A stretch of DNA of 64,000 nt from Chloroflexota bacterium (lineage in GTDB: Bacteria; Chloroflexota; Dehalococcoidia; JACPQD01), in the NCBI GenBank assembly GCA_016190665.1, contig JACPQD010000021.1:124001-188000 (forward strand), given 5' to 3'. Under the pieces are notes generated by a model, which saw nothing but the letters and a program-made list of their open reading frames with translations, did not search any database and had not been told where the DNA came from. Position numbers and translations under genes: made by a program. Shown here in pieces: positions 42,976 to 52,015 of the stretch. Each line of letters starts with the position of its first letter. Within the stretch, counting starts at the first letter, position 1.

Positions 42976-44667
42976 ATGAAAGGTACTCTGGCGCACGTTC
43001 AGATCATCGTTACGCTTGCGGTGGCGGCAGCCGTCCTCATGGCCGCCTGTGCGCCGGCAGCAACGCCAGCGCCAGCCGTCGCCACAAGCCCACCCGCCCC
43101 GCCTCCTCAGGCGCCACCGACGCCCAAACCCGCGGCGGCGCAGCCCACCTCCAAGCCGCAGCCGGCGGCTAAGCCTGGCTCGCCCACCGCTGCACCCAAA
43201 CCAACCGGGGAAACTGCCAAACTCGGGGGACAGACCGTCCTGGCGCAGCACGTCGACCTCCTCAACACGGACCCCCTCCTGTGCGCCAGCACAAGCTGCG
43301 TCATCGTCGTGGGACAGTCCTTCAATAAGCTTCTTATGCGGGACAAGGAGAACGGCATAGTACCCGACCTCGCCGAGTCCTGGGAGCAGCCTGACAACCT
43401 GACTTACATTGTCCGACTGCGCAAAGGCGCTAGGTTCCACGATGGTCAGGAGGTGAAGGCCGAGGACGTCCTTTACAGTGTGGACCTCCTTAAGGATAGG
43501 GCGGCTCACCCCACCTACTACGCTGTATGGCATGCCTTTGCCAGCGCCCGCTCTGTTGACGACTACACCATTGAGTTCAAAACGACCCAGCCGGACCCGA
43601 CCTTCACCCACGCCCTCTCTCACTCCCACCAGTACATCGTGCCCAAGAAGAGCTACACGAGGTCGGGCGCCTTCACGCAGCAGTGGGTCGGCACCGGCCC
43701 CTTCAAGCTGGCCGGCTTCACTCGCAACGTTAACTATCGTCTGGCCAAGAATGCCGACTATTTCGAAAAGGGCATCCCCTACGTCGACGGGATCAACATC
43801 GTGGTTATACCTGATCTGGCGGCGCGAATCGCCAGCTTCCGCACCCGGCGCATCGATTACATCGGCGAGTTGCGCACGCCAGACCTTCTCAATCTGCGCC
43901 GCGCAGTCCCGGAGCTGCGAGAGATCAAGGTGCCTGGTGGAGCGATTGGCCTGTTCTTTAATCCCTATGCTCCACCTTTCGATAATATGAAGCTGCGCCA
44001 GGCGGTGACAGCCGGTTTCCAGCGCCAGGAGATTATTGACATAGTGACGCAGGGCACCGGGATCCTCTCCGGCCCGTTGTACGGCGGCCCTCCGGGCTGG
44101 GGACTGGCCTGGTTTCCCGAAGAGCTGAAGAAGCTCTACGCCTACGACCCCAATCGTGTCAAGACGCTGCTGGCCGAGGCGGGACACCCGAATGGTTTCT
44201 CCTTCACCGCCAAGGGCACGCCGCGGCAGCCGCTGGCGGTGGCTGCCCTGGAGGTCGTACAGCAGCAGCTTGTCAAAGTCAACATCAAGATGCAGCCGGA
44301 GATACTCGACTTCACCACTTTCATATCCCAGCGCGACAATCTGCAGTTCGCCGCGGTGTCGCATATCGTCACTCCGGGCATCGAGCCGGCGGAGCGCTTT
44401 TACTTCCACTTCCATTCGAAGAACAACCGCTACGGCAACGACCCGGAGATCGATAAGCTCCTGGATGAGCAGTACCGCATCCTCGATCCGGAGAAGCGGC
44501 GACAGACGCTCGTAGAATCTGAGCGCCTGGTCATAGAGCGAGGGTACGGGTCCGGAACCTATTTCCAGCAGTTTGATTTCTCGGCCGCGCAGCCGTACCT
44601 GAAAAATTACTCCAGCCCCAGCCTCACTGGCCAGTATCTTATGCGCTATGCCTGGCTGGACAAGTAG
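42976..44667 (+). CDS. ABC transporter substrate-binding lipoprotein, family 5
   Basis: 563 residues. The lipobox is LMAAC (Cys25), followed by an Ala/Pro/Lys/Gln linker to about residue 80. Signatures are ARFHDGQEVKAEDVLYSVDLL, WVGTGPFKLAGF and MKLRQAVTAGFQRQE. ATG at 42976 with AAGGAGGG upstream. It is encoded between two permeases, so unlike the array proteins it has its own channel. LLCASTSCVIVVGQSF near the start departs from the usual family-5 pattern and may reflect a distinct ligand. Confidence 0.92.
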   Translation: MKGTLAHVQIIVTLAVAAAVLMAACAPAATPAPAVATSPPAPPPQAPPTPKPAAAQPTSKPQPAAKPGSPTAAPKPTGETAKLGGQTVLAQHVDLLNTDPLLCASTSCVIVVGQSFNKLLMRDKENGIVPDLAESWEQPDNLTYIVRLRKGARFHDGQEVKAEDVLYSVDLLKDRAAHPTYYAVWHAFASARSVDDYTIEFKTTQPDPTFTHALSHSHQYIVPKKSYTRSGAFTQQWVGTGPFKLAGFTRNVNYRLAKNADYFEKGIPYVDGINIVVIPDLAARIASFRTRRIDYIGELRTPDLLNLRRAVPELREIKVPGGAIGLFFNPYAPPFDNMKLRQAVTAGFQRQEIIDIVTQGTGILSGPLYGGPPGWGLAWFPEELKKLYAYDPNRVKTLLAEAGHPNGFSFTAKGTPRQPLAVAALEVVQQQLVKVNIKMQPEILDFTTFISQRDNLQFAAVSHIVTPGIEPAERFYFHFHSKNNRYGNDPEIDKLLDEQYRILDPEKRRQTLVESERLVIERGYGSGTYFQQFDFSAAQPYLKNYSSPSLTGQYLMRYAWLDK

Positions 44668-44724
44668 ACTTGACGGCAAGTGACGCCGGTGTGACCACGG
44701 CGAGTCGGGGTGTGGCCTGAGACC

Positions 44725-45621
44725 ATGGCAGAGAGGCACGAACTCAGTTCGATGGTAGCTGCCGGCCGCGGTCGCCGCATGCGCGCCGTGGGCCTCCTGC
44801 TTTTTGCCCGGCATAAACCCCTCGGCATGGTCGGCGGCGTGATCGTGTTGCTGCTCATCCTGGTAGCCATAACCGCACCCTTAATAAGCCCATATGATCC
44901 CCTGGAGGTCAACTCCAAGAGTATGCTGGAGCCGCCCTCCGGCGCCCACCTCTTTGGCACCGATCAGGCGGGCCGCGATGTGCTCAGCCGGGTGATGTGG
45001 GGCGCCCGGGTGGCCTTGTGGGTGGGCATCGTGTCGGTGGGCATCGGCACCGCCGCCGGCATCTTCTTCGGCCTGCCAAGCTACTGGGCCGGCGCCTTCG
45101 ACCTGGCGATCCAACGGGTGATGGATGGTATGCTCTCCTTCCCAACGCTGATCCTTGCCATCACGCTGGTGGCTGTCCTCGGCCCCGGCATTACCAACGC
45201 CATGATCGCCATCGGCATTGTGATGGTCCCTCAGATGGCTCGCCTCGTTCGGGGATCGGTGCTCAGCGTCAGGGAGAACACCTTCGTGGAAGCGGCCACG
45301 GCCCTCGGGGCGAGGGACAAGGATATTATCTGGCGGCACGTGCTCCCTAACATCATGGCGCCGATAATCGTGATGGCGACTGCCAGCCTGGGTCGCGCCA
45401 TACTTGTCGAGGCCTCTCTCAGCTTCCTCGGCCTGGGCACACAGCCTCCCACGCCCTCCTGGGGGGCCGACCTCTCCGGGCCGGGGCGCGCCTACATGGA
45501 GATCGCCCCCTGGCTGGCCACCTTTCCCGGCGTGGCCGTGTCCCTCGTGGTCCTTGGCATCAACCTTTACGGGGACGCGCTGCGGGACGTCCTCGACCCT
45601 CGCCTCCGCACCGAACGTTAG
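44725..45621 (+). CDS. ABC transporter permease, DppC/OppC family
   Basis: 298 residues from ATG at 44725 (a GTG at 44710 is an alternative). The LFARHKPLGMVGGVIVLLLILVAITAPLISPYDP start, HLFGTDQAGRDVLSRVMWGARVAL, and the EAA loop ENTFVEAATALGARDKDIIWRHVLPNI are diagnostic. It is the second half of the importer channel. It lies 58 bp after the binding-protein gene. C-terminal PSWGADLSGPGRAYMEIAPWLATFPG is also typical. Confidence 0.92.
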   Translation: MAERHELSSMVAAGRGRRMRAVGLLLFARHKPLGMVGGVIVLLLILVAITAPLISPYDPLEVNSKSMLEPPSGAHLFGTDQAGRDVLSRVMWGARVALWVGIVSVGIGTAAGIFFGLPSYWAGAFDLAIQRVMDGMLSFPTLILAITLVAVLGPGITNAMIAIGIVMVPQMARLVRGSVLSVRENTFVEAATALGARDKDIIWRHVLPNIMAPIIVMATASLGRAILVEASLSFLGLGTQPPTPSWGADLSGPGRAYMEIAPWLATFPGVAVSLVVLGINLYGDALRDVLDPRLRTER

Positions 45622-45644
45622 TTATGTTAAGAAAGGAGTGCTGA

Positions 45645-46475
45645 ATGCCTACCGCTCACATCAACGGCGCCGACCTGTACTATGACTTGGAGGACTTCAC
45701 CGACCCTTGGACCAAGCCGGCCACTTTTCTTCTCCAACACGGGTTTTCGCGAAACGGCCGCTTCTGGTACAAGTGGGTGCCGCTTCTCTCGGGGCAGTTT
45801 CGCGTGCTGCGCCCGGACATGCGCGGTCTGGGGCGTTCCTCGATACCCCCCGACCAATACCGACCGGCCACCGATACCTTCGTCTCCGACCTCAGCGGGC
45901 TTCTGGACCACTTGAAGATCGACAAGGTCGTTTATGTGGGGGAGTCCTTTGGCGGCGTCCTGGGCCTGCTTTTCGCTCATGCCCATCCGGAGCGCGTGCA
46001 TGCCCTGGTGCTCACGTCGACGCCTTTCCGAGTGCCCCGAGAGGAAGTGGAGGCAAAGTTCCCCGTCAAAGAAGGTTCAGCCGATGCCGCGCTCGCTAAA
46101 GGCGTCGACAACTGGTCTCGGCAGACCATCGGCCAGCGCATCGACCTCAAACTTGCGCCGCCGCAGCTCCCCGAATGGTGGATCAGCGAGATGGGGAAGA
46201 CCATCCCGGAGAACGGCGTCAAGCTGCACCAATATATCGCCACCCTCGATTTCTCACCCCGCCTCAAAGAGCTGAGAGTGCCGACGCTCGTCCTGGCGGG
46301 CGAGAACTCTCCTATCGCCACGCCACAACAGGTGGCGCTCATGCGCTCGGAGATACCCGGCGCAAAGGTCGTCACCTTTCCGGGCGTGGGCCACGGCGTG
46401 CACGCCCTCATGCCCGAGAAGTGCATTCAGGAGATCCTCACCTTCCTCAAGGAGCGCGCCATTCTGCCTTTGTGA
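45645..46475 (+). CDS. Alpha/beta hydrolase
   Basis: 276 residues. LLQHGFSRNGRFW supplies the oxyanion region, GESFGG the nucleophile Ser elbow, and VGHGVHA the catalytic His; an acid residue is near VLAGENSPIA. Substrates of this family include esters, lactones, C-C bonds of ring-cleavage products and epoxides, and none can be chosen from sequence. ATG at 45645 with AAGGAG upstream. Placed after the permeases and before the CoA-transferase, it may hydrolyse the imported compound to an acid that the transferase then activates. Confidence 0.87.
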   Translation: MPTAHINGADLYYDLEDFTDPWTKPATFLLQHGFSRNGRFWYKWVPLLSGQFRVLRPDMRGLGRSSIPPDQYRPATDTFVSDLSGLLDHLKIDKVVYVGESFGGVLGLLFAHAHPERVHALVLTSTPFRVPREEVEAKFPVKEGSADAALAKGVDNWSRQTIGQRIDLKLAPPQLPEWWISEMGKTIPENGVKLHQYIATLDFSPRLKELRVPTLVLAGENSPIATPQQVALMRSEIPGAKVVTFPGVGHGVHALMPEKCIQEILTFLKERAILPL

Positions 46476-46570
46476 CCGTCACGCGAGTATGATAATATGG
46501 CTTTCAGCTTTCAGCGGTCAGCTTACAGAAACTGATGGCTGACCGCTACGTCTCGGGAGGCGCAGAGTTA

Positions 46571-47749
46571 ATGTTGGAACACATCAAGGTCCTGGACCTC
46601 TCCACCCTCATCGCCGGCCCCTACTGCTCGATGCTCCTTGGCGAATCTGGCGCGAAGGTCATAAAGATAGAGCCCCCCAAATTCGACGATCCGGCCCGGG
46701 AGATGGGGCCTCCCTTCTTGAAGACGGAGAGCTCCTTCTATCTCTCTGTCAACCGGAACAAGCGGGGCATGACTCTGGACCTCACCAAGGATGAGGGCCG
46801 GGAAATCTTGTTCAAGCTGGTGGCTGAAGCCGACGTCTTCGTGCAGAACTACCGGCCGGATGTGGTGCACCATCTGGGCGTCGATTACGATGCCACACGC
46901 CGGGTCAAGCCGGATATCATCTATTGCGGATTTTCCGCCTTCGGCGAGGAGGGCCCCTACCGCACCAAGGCGGGCACCGACACGGTCTTCCAGGGCATGA
47001 GCGGCGTCATGACGGTCTCCGGGGAGCCGCAGGACCCGCCCGTGCGCCTCGGCATCGCTGTGGCCGATATGGCCGCCGGGCTCTACGCTGCCTATGGGGT
47101 TATGTCGGCGCTCTACCATCGCGAGCGCACCGGCCAGGGGCAGAAGGTGGCCGTCACCCTTCTGGACTCGCTCATCGCTTTTCAGACTCCTCGCGTGGAG
47201 GAATATCTGGCCACCGGCGAGAATCCGCCGCGAACGGGGCGGTCGAGCCCCTTCGCCACGCCCATATACTTCTTCGAGACCAAAGACTCTTACATAAACA
47301 TCTCCATCTTCAGCCAGAGGTTCTGGACCAAGCTCTGCAAGGCTCTGGGCGTCGAACATCTCACCAGCGATCCCAAGTATGCCGACAACACTAAGAGAAC
47401 GGAGAACCGCGACGCCCTGCTGCGGACCCTGGGAGACATCTTCAGGCAGCAGACGACCGACTATTGGCGAGCCCGCCTCGACCAAGAGGACGTGCCTAAT
47501 GGTCCTATCTATACCTACAAGGAGATGTTCGCCGACCCCCAGGTCAAGCTGAACCAGCTCGCCGTTGAGGTCCAGCACCCCACTATCGGCCCCGTCAAAC
47601 TGGTCAGCAGTCCGGTGAAGTTCTCTGCGACACCCGCACGACTTCAGGGACCGCCGCCCCTGAAGGGTCAGCATACGAATGAGATCCTGAACGAGTTGGG
47701 CTACGGTGCTGAAGATATCGAGAGGCTGAGGCGGGAGGGGGTAGTTTAG
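46571..47749 (+). CDS. CaiB/BaiF family III CoA-transferase
   Basis: 392 residues from ATG at 46571 (GGGAGG 11 nt upstream), preferred over 46535. IKVLDLSTLIAGPYCSMLLGESGAKVIKIEPP is the family start, and Asp166 in VADMAAG is the catalytic Asp. The C-terminal region LNELGYGAEDIERLRREGVV is typical. It transfers CoA from an acyl-CoA to an acid. It is distinct in sequence from the copy at 1599. It sits in the operon with enoyl-CoA hydratase and dehydratase genes, outlining an acid-to-CoA-thioester route. Confidence 0.9.
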   Translation: MLEHIKVLDLSTLIAGPYCSMLLGESGAKVIKIEPPKFDDPAREMGPPFLKTESSFYLSVNRNKRGMTLDLTKDEGREILFKLVAEADVFVQNYRPDVVHHLGVDYDATRRVKPDIIYCGFSAFGEEGPYRTKAGTDTVFQGMSGVMTVSGEPQDPPVRLGIAVADMAAGLYAAYGVMSALYHRERTGQGQKVAVTLLDSLIAFQTPRVEEYLATGENPPRTGRSSPFATPIYFFETKDSYINISIFSQRFWTKLCKALGVEHLTSDPKYADNTKRTENRDALLRTLGDIFRQQTTDYWRARLDQEDVPNGPIYTYKEMFADPQVKLNQLAVEVQHPTIGPVKLVSSPVKFSATPARLQGPPPLKGQHTNEILNELGYGAEDIERLRREGVV

Positions 47750-47797
47750 CCTTAGTGCAGGGTCTTTGTCTTGGAGCTAGGGGTCGGGAATCGTAGT

Positions 47798-47816
47798 GCA
47801 GGGGCTCGTCCCCTGC
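47798..47816. repeat. Short palindromic repeat (GCAGGGG hairpin)
   Basis: GCAGGGG-CTCGT-CCCCTGC, 7-bp perfect stem, shares its core with 9753-9773. It lies in the 123-bp gap before the enoyl-CoA hydratase gene. Confidence 0.6.
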
Positions 47817-47872
47817 TGGGGGGTGGCTGGAGGGAATGCTGAAGGCTGATTGCTGATTGAAGGAGAGAGCGC

Positions 47873-48652
47873 ATGGATTTCAAGCTGATTATCTATGAGA
47901 AGAACAACGGTGTTGTGAAGGTTACCCTGAACCGGCCCGAGGCGATGAACGCGCTGAACCTGGAGATCCGCGAGGAATTGGCCCAGGCCGTCCAGATGGT
48001 AGCCAACGATAGCGAAGCCAGGGTCCTTGTCCTGACGGGCGCGGGCCGGGCCTTCTGCGCCGGCGGCGACGTGAAGACCATGGTGGGCGTGACGCCCATG
48101 GGCATGCGTGACCGCCTGACCAGGCTGCACCGAACCTTGATGGCGATCTTGAACCTGGAGCAGCCCGTCATCGCCATGGTAAACGGGTATGCGATGGGCG
48201 CGGGCTTCAATCTGGCTCTCGCCGCGGACATGATAGTGGCGTCGGAAGACGCGAGGTTCTGCCAGAGCTTCGTGAACGTGGGACTCATACCCGATTTCGG
48301 CGGGTTGTATCTTCTTCCGCGCCTCGTGGGCCTGGCGCGCGCCAAGGAGCTTGCTCTGACGGCGCGGGTGATAGATGCTTCGGAAGCGGAGCGCATGGGC
48401 CTGGTGAACAGGGTTGTGCCGCCGGACCGCCTCGAGGCAGCCACTTACGAGATAGCCAACAAGCTGGCCTCCGGGCCTTGCCGCACCCTCGGCCTGGCCA
48501 AATCCCTCTTGAACAGGGCCTTTGAGTATGACCTGCCCACGCTTCTGCAGTTGGAGGCGGAAACCCAGGGCCTGCTCATGCAGACTGAGGACACCAGAGA
48601 GGCCATTCAGGCCTTCGTCGATAAGCGGCCGCCCAAGTTCCAGGGGAAGTAG
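47873..48652 (+). CDS. Enoyl-CoA hydratase/isomerase family protein
   Basis: 259 residues, the standard length. VTLNRPEAMNALN, oxyanion-hole GAGRAFCAGGDVKTM, and NGYAMGAGFNLALAADMIVA are classical. FVNVGLIPDFGGLYLLPRLVG holds Asp where many isomerases or hydratases have their second acid. The first hydratase Glu is replaced by Met/Gly, so isomerase, dienoyl or other crotonase chemistry is possible. ATG at 47873 with GGAGAG upstream. It is followed 68 bp later by the FAS1-like dehydratase. Confidence 0.9.
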   Translation: MDFKLIIYEKNNGVVKVTLNRPEAMNALNLEIREELAQAVQMVANDSEARVLVLTGAGRAFCAGGDVKTMVGVTPMGMRDRLTRLHRTLMAILNLEQPVIAMVNGYAMGAGFNLALAADMIVASEDARFCQSFVNVGLIPDFGGLYLLPRLVGLARAKELALTARVIDASEAERMGLVNRVVPPDRLEAATYEIANKLASGPCRTLGLAKSLLNRAFEYDLPTLLQLEAETQGLLMQTEDTREAIQAFVDKRPPKFQGK

Positions 48653-48720
48653 CCTGCGGCGGGCGCAGTCCCAGTCCGCGTCGTCCACTCAGTCCACTGC
48701 GTCGACAGGAGGCTTTGTCT

Positions 48721-49860
48721 ATGACGCAACGAATGGAACATGGCCGCATCAGCGACGCCGCCCTCGCGGAGTTGCGGTCCCGGATCGGCGTGGAGCTGCG
48801 CGCTTATCGCTACAACGAGGCTGCCACCAAGGATGCCATTGCCCATTTCTGCGACGGCATCGGGGATGACAACCCGCTTTACCTCGATGCTGCATATGCT
48901 AGCCGGTCGCGCTACGGGGGGATCATAGCGCCTCCCTGCTTCCTGTACAGCGTTCGTTACGCTGGGGGTGGTGGCATGGGTTTGCCTGGTGTTCATGGCT
49001 TCCATGCTGGAAATGACTGGGACTTCTACAAGATGGTCCACCTGAATGACAGGATACAGGTGAAGGAGAGGCTTGTAGACGTGGTGGAGAAGCCAAGTCG
49101 CTATGCCGGCCGGATAGTCGTCCAGTACGCCGAGACCATGTACTTCAATCAGCGAGACGATACGGTCGCCAGGACATTATCATGGAGCATCCGCGCCGAG
49201 AGGAGGTCGGCCAGGGAGAAGGGCAAGTACAGCGAGATGAAGCCCGCTCCGTACACCGTCGAGCAACTGAGGGCCATCGAGGCCGACTATGAGCGTGAAG
49301 AGGTGCGTGGCGCGACGCCTCGTTACTGGGAGGACGTCAACGTCGGTGATGAGCTGACGCCAGTAGTCAAGGGCCCGCTGAACATGACCGACATGATGTA
49401 TTTCTATGCCGGGGTGGTGGGTGGGGGCGTCTTCGGGCGCGGCGGCGGTGCGCACCGCCTCGGCTATCTATATCGCAAGCGACACCGCGCCTGGGCGGCG
49501 ACGGACGAATCGGGCATGACCATTGGAACCCCTCAGGACGTCCACCTCGACACGGCCCTGGCCCAGGAGATTGGCGTCATGGCGCCCTACGATATCGGCT
49601 GTCAGCGCATATGCTGGACGGGCCACATGCTCGGCAACTGGATGGGCGACGACGGGTTCCTGAAGAAGCTGCACGGCGAGCTGCGCATATTCAACATGTT
49701 CGGCGACACCACCTGGATAAGGGGCAACGTGTCGAAGAAGCAAATGGACGGAAGCGAGCACCTGGTGGTTATCGAAACGGCTGCTGTCAATCAGCGAGGA
49801 CAGACCACGGCGCCCGGGCGGGCCACGCTGGCGCTGCCGTCCAAGAGCGTGGCGAGGTAG
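48721..49860 (+). CDS. FAS1-like (MaoC-type hot-dog) dehydratase
   Basis: 379 residues, with ATG at 48721 chosen over the TTG at 48715 because of its AGGAGG spacing. Two hot-dog halves: TKDAIAHFCDGIGDDNPLYLD with RYGGIIAPPCFLYS in the first, and PRYWEDVNVGDELTPVVKGPLNMTD in the second. DDNPLYLD matches the hydratase-type motif better than the paralog at 38019, whose version reads DYRNPLWRD. It ends the plus-strand operon and probably hydrates or dehydrates an acyl-CoA made by the CoA-transferase. Confidence 0.87.
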   Translation: MTQRMEHGRISDAALAELRSRIGVELRAYRYNEAATKDAIAHFCDGIGDDNPLYLDAAYASRSRYGGIIAPPCFLYSVRYAGGGGMGLPGVHGFHAGNDWDFYKMVHLNDRIQVKERLVDVVEKPSRYAGRIVVQYAETMYFNQRDDTVARTLSWSIRAERRSAREKGKYSEMKPAPYTVEQLRAIEADYEREEVRGATPRYWEDVNVGDELTPVVKGPLNMTDMMYFYAGVVGGGVFGRGGGAHRLGYLYRKRHRAWAATDESGMTIGTPQDVHLDTALAQEIGVMAPYDIGCQRICWTGHMLGNWMGDDGFLKKLHGELRIFNMFGDTTWIRGNVSKKQMDGSEHLVVIETAAVNQRGQTTAPGRATLALPSKSVAR

Positions 49861-49879
49861 GGCCAAGAGGGCGCTCACA

Positions 49880-49912
49880 AGACCGCCGCGGTCTCGGAGA
49901 TCACGGTGGTCT
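49880..49912. repeat. GACC-type palindromic repeat, copy 2
   Basis: GACCGCCGCGGTC and GATCACGGTGGTC can pair over 13 positions with one mismatch and two G-U pairs. It lies between two convergent genes and may act as a terminator. It is a relative of 37876-37910. Confidence 0.6.
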
Positions 49913-49940
49913 AGATAGACAGTCACTCCCTACGACTGCG

Positions 49941-51647
49941 CTATTGCGTCAGCCAGACGTCTTCCAGCCGCCAGTAAGTATACTGGCCGGAGTGTTTCAC
50001 AAAGCCGTTGACCCCGGGCCACCAGCCCATCACATAGTTGCCCCAGGTGCTCTGCACGAAGGGGACCGTCTGTATGATGCGCCTCTCTAACTGACCGACC
50101 AGGTCCTTGCGCTTGGTCGTGTCCAGCTCCCGGGCCTGCGCGTCGATCAGCTTGTCGATCTCCGGGTCGCTGAAGTCTCCGTAGTTCCTCACCGCCCTGG
50201 AGCGATAGTACTGCAAGAGCACATCATCGGGGTCGAAGAGGGTTATGGCCAACTTCATCTGGGCGGCATCGTAGTTCTTGCTCTCGAGGAGCCCGTACAT
50301 GGTCGTATACTCCATGGCCCTTAACGTGACCTCGACGCCGATCTTGGCCATCTGGTCCTTGAAGAACTCGGCGGCCTTCTCATAGGTGCTGCCCGCGCGG
50401 AACAGCAAGGTGAACTTGAGATTGCTCTGTCTCGCCTCCGCCAGGAGTTTCTTGGCCTCGGCGCGGTCCTCGTCCTTGGGCTGACGATACCCGGGCGTCT
50501 TGGCGATTTCATCAGCCGGAAGCGACCATTGCCCGGGTGACATGGGGCCGCCGACGACCCCGATGCCGTTCTCGACCGTTTTCAGCGCCTCCTGCCTGTC
50601 GAAGCCCAGGGACATCGCCTTGCGAATACGGATATCGTTCCACGGCGCCTTGGTGGTCAGGAAGTAATAGCCGATGAAATTGGCGCCCGCGTCCTCGCCA
50701 ATCTTCACCTGGGGCATTTCGCGCTTGACCTGCTCCAGTTGCACGGGCAGGAAGCCATAGCCGGGGAAGGTCATTTGCACCCTCTTCGTGCGGAAGGCGG
50801 CGAACCGGGTGCTCGGGTCCTTTATGATGTAGTACTTGATGGAGTCGAGGTAGGGGCGCCCCGCCTTGAAGTACTCCCTATTTTTGACCATCTCAAAGCT
50901 GTTATCCGGGACGTCCGACTTGAGCTTGAAGGGGCCCGTCCCCATGATGGTCCGCTTCATGTCGCCTTTTTCCTCGATGACGTGCTTCGGGAACACGGCA
51001 GCCCAGGTGGTCGAAAGGGCAGGCAAGAAGGAAGCGCTGGCGTATTTCAGCGTTACCTTGAGTGTAGTGGCGTCCGGGGCATCCACCTGCTTGATGGCGC
51101 TCATCATCTCGCCCAGTTTAGGCACCAGTACGCCCTTGGGCGGGCTGTGCATGCGATCGAGGCTGAACTTGGCATCCGCTGAGGTGAAAGGCTTGCCATC
51201 ATGCCACCTGACCCCCTTTCTCAGCTTGAAGGTCAGGACCGTTCCCTGCCCGCTGGTATCCCAAGACTCCCCAAGGTCGCCGACGATTTTCCCCGTTGTT
51301 TGAGAGTCAGCCACCACGATGTTGTTGTAGGCGTGCTGGTAGGGCAGGTTTCCGGCGGTTATCGAGTTCTGATGGATGTCATAATGCCCGAAGGTCTCGT
51401 AAGCTGCGATACTGAGCGTGCCCCCGGACTTGGGGGCCCCGACTGAAGCCAGGGCCGACTTCTGCGCCGCTGGTGTTGCGGCTGGGGCCGCTGGCTTTGC
51501 AGTGGGCTGGGCCGCGGGCGCCTTGGCTGCCGCGGGAACCTGCGTTGCCGGGGGCGGTGGCGCCGCCGATGGCGCGCAACTGCCGACTAGTGCGCCCACC
51601 ATAAGGATGATCACCATGAGAAGACTGGCTCGGCTTTTGATAATCAT
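49941..51647 (-). CDS. ABC transporter substrate-binding lipoprotein, family 5
   Basis: 568 residues from ATG at 51647 (GGAGG upstream). The lipobox is LVGSC (Cys24) with an Ala/Pro/Thr linker. Signatures are VRWHDGKPFTSADAKFSLDRM, MGTGPFKLKS and DIRIRKAMSLGFDRQEAL. It converges on the FAS1-like dehydratase operon and has no neighbour permease, so it may share the importer encoded at 42009 and 44725. The sequence is closer to the 9879 protein than to the 5784 group. Confidence 0.9.
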   Translation of the reverse strand: MIIKSRASLLMVIILMVGALVGSCAPSAAPPPPATQVPAAAKAPAAQPTAKPAAPAATPAAQKSALASVGAPKSGGTLSIAAYETFGHYDIHQNSITAGNLPYQHAYNNIVVADSQTTGKIVGDLGESWDTSGQGTVLTFKLRKGVRWHDGKPFTSADAKFSLDRMHSPPKGVLVPKLGEMMSAIKQVDAPDATTLKVTLKYASASFLPALSTTWAAVFPKHVIEEKGDMKRTIMGTGPFKLKSDVPDNSFEMVKNREYFKAGRPYLDSIKYYIIKDPSTRFAAFRTKRVQMTFPGYGFLPVQLEQVKREMPQVKIGEDAGANFIGYYFLTTKAPWNDIRIRKAMSLGFDRQEALKTVENGIGVVGGPMSPGQWSLPADEIAKTPGYRQPKDEDRAEAKKLLAEARQSNLKFTLLFRAGSTYEKAAEFFKDQMAKIGVEVTLRAMEYTTMYGLLESKNYDAAQMKLAITLFDPDDVLLQYYRSRAVRNYGDFSDPEIDKLIDAQARELDTTKRKDLVGQLERRIIQTVPFVQSTWGNYVMGWWPGVNGFVKHSGQYTYWRLEDVWLTQ

Positions 51648-52015
51648 CGCTTCCTCCAATCCTTAACGCATTCGGACTGAACCACGGATAAACACTGATA
51701 CCCGCGGATTGGCACCGCACACGGACGTCGAAGTTCGAACGTATCCGAGTTCATCCGTGTCCATCAGTGGTCCCCATAAACGACTCATTGCGCTCGCGGA
51801 CCCTGCCCTACGCGCCATGCACAATTTTAACCAAGGTGTGCTGGCTAATCAAGTCCTTGACAAAGGACGACGTTTGCTCTACTGTCTTGAAAAGGGAGCG
51901 CGGCGTTCCCCGGAGCCCTTCCTCGCCACGTTCGTGCCCGCCTTCGGGGACACCTGGGCGGTGACGAAGCGGATAAAGCCTTAGCTGGCCTCGCCACCCA
52001 ATGAAAGGAGGCAAA
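51648..52015. other. Intergenic region with inverted repeat element
   Basis: An inverted repeat runs 51681-51771 (ACCACGGATAAACACTGAT ... ATCAGTGGT). A possible weak promoter TTGACA-17 nt-TACTGT is at 51857-51885 on the plus strand. No gene is supported. Confidence 0.5.
51681..51771. repeat. ACCACGGATAAAC inverted repeat, copy 1
   Basis: The left part is ACCACGGATAAACACTGAT and the right part ATCCGTGTCCATCAGTGGT. A related copy in the opposite orientation lies at 52357-52448. Confidence 0.55.

Noticed and set aside
42895-44814. Long minus-strand open frame opposite the binding-protein gene
   Set aside because: No domain is recognisable and the plus strand encodes a full lipoprotein with clear motifs.
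46568-47674. Minus-strand open frame opposite the second CoA-transferase
   Set aside because: It is a shadow of a gene with an intact catalytic Asp and family-wide similarity.
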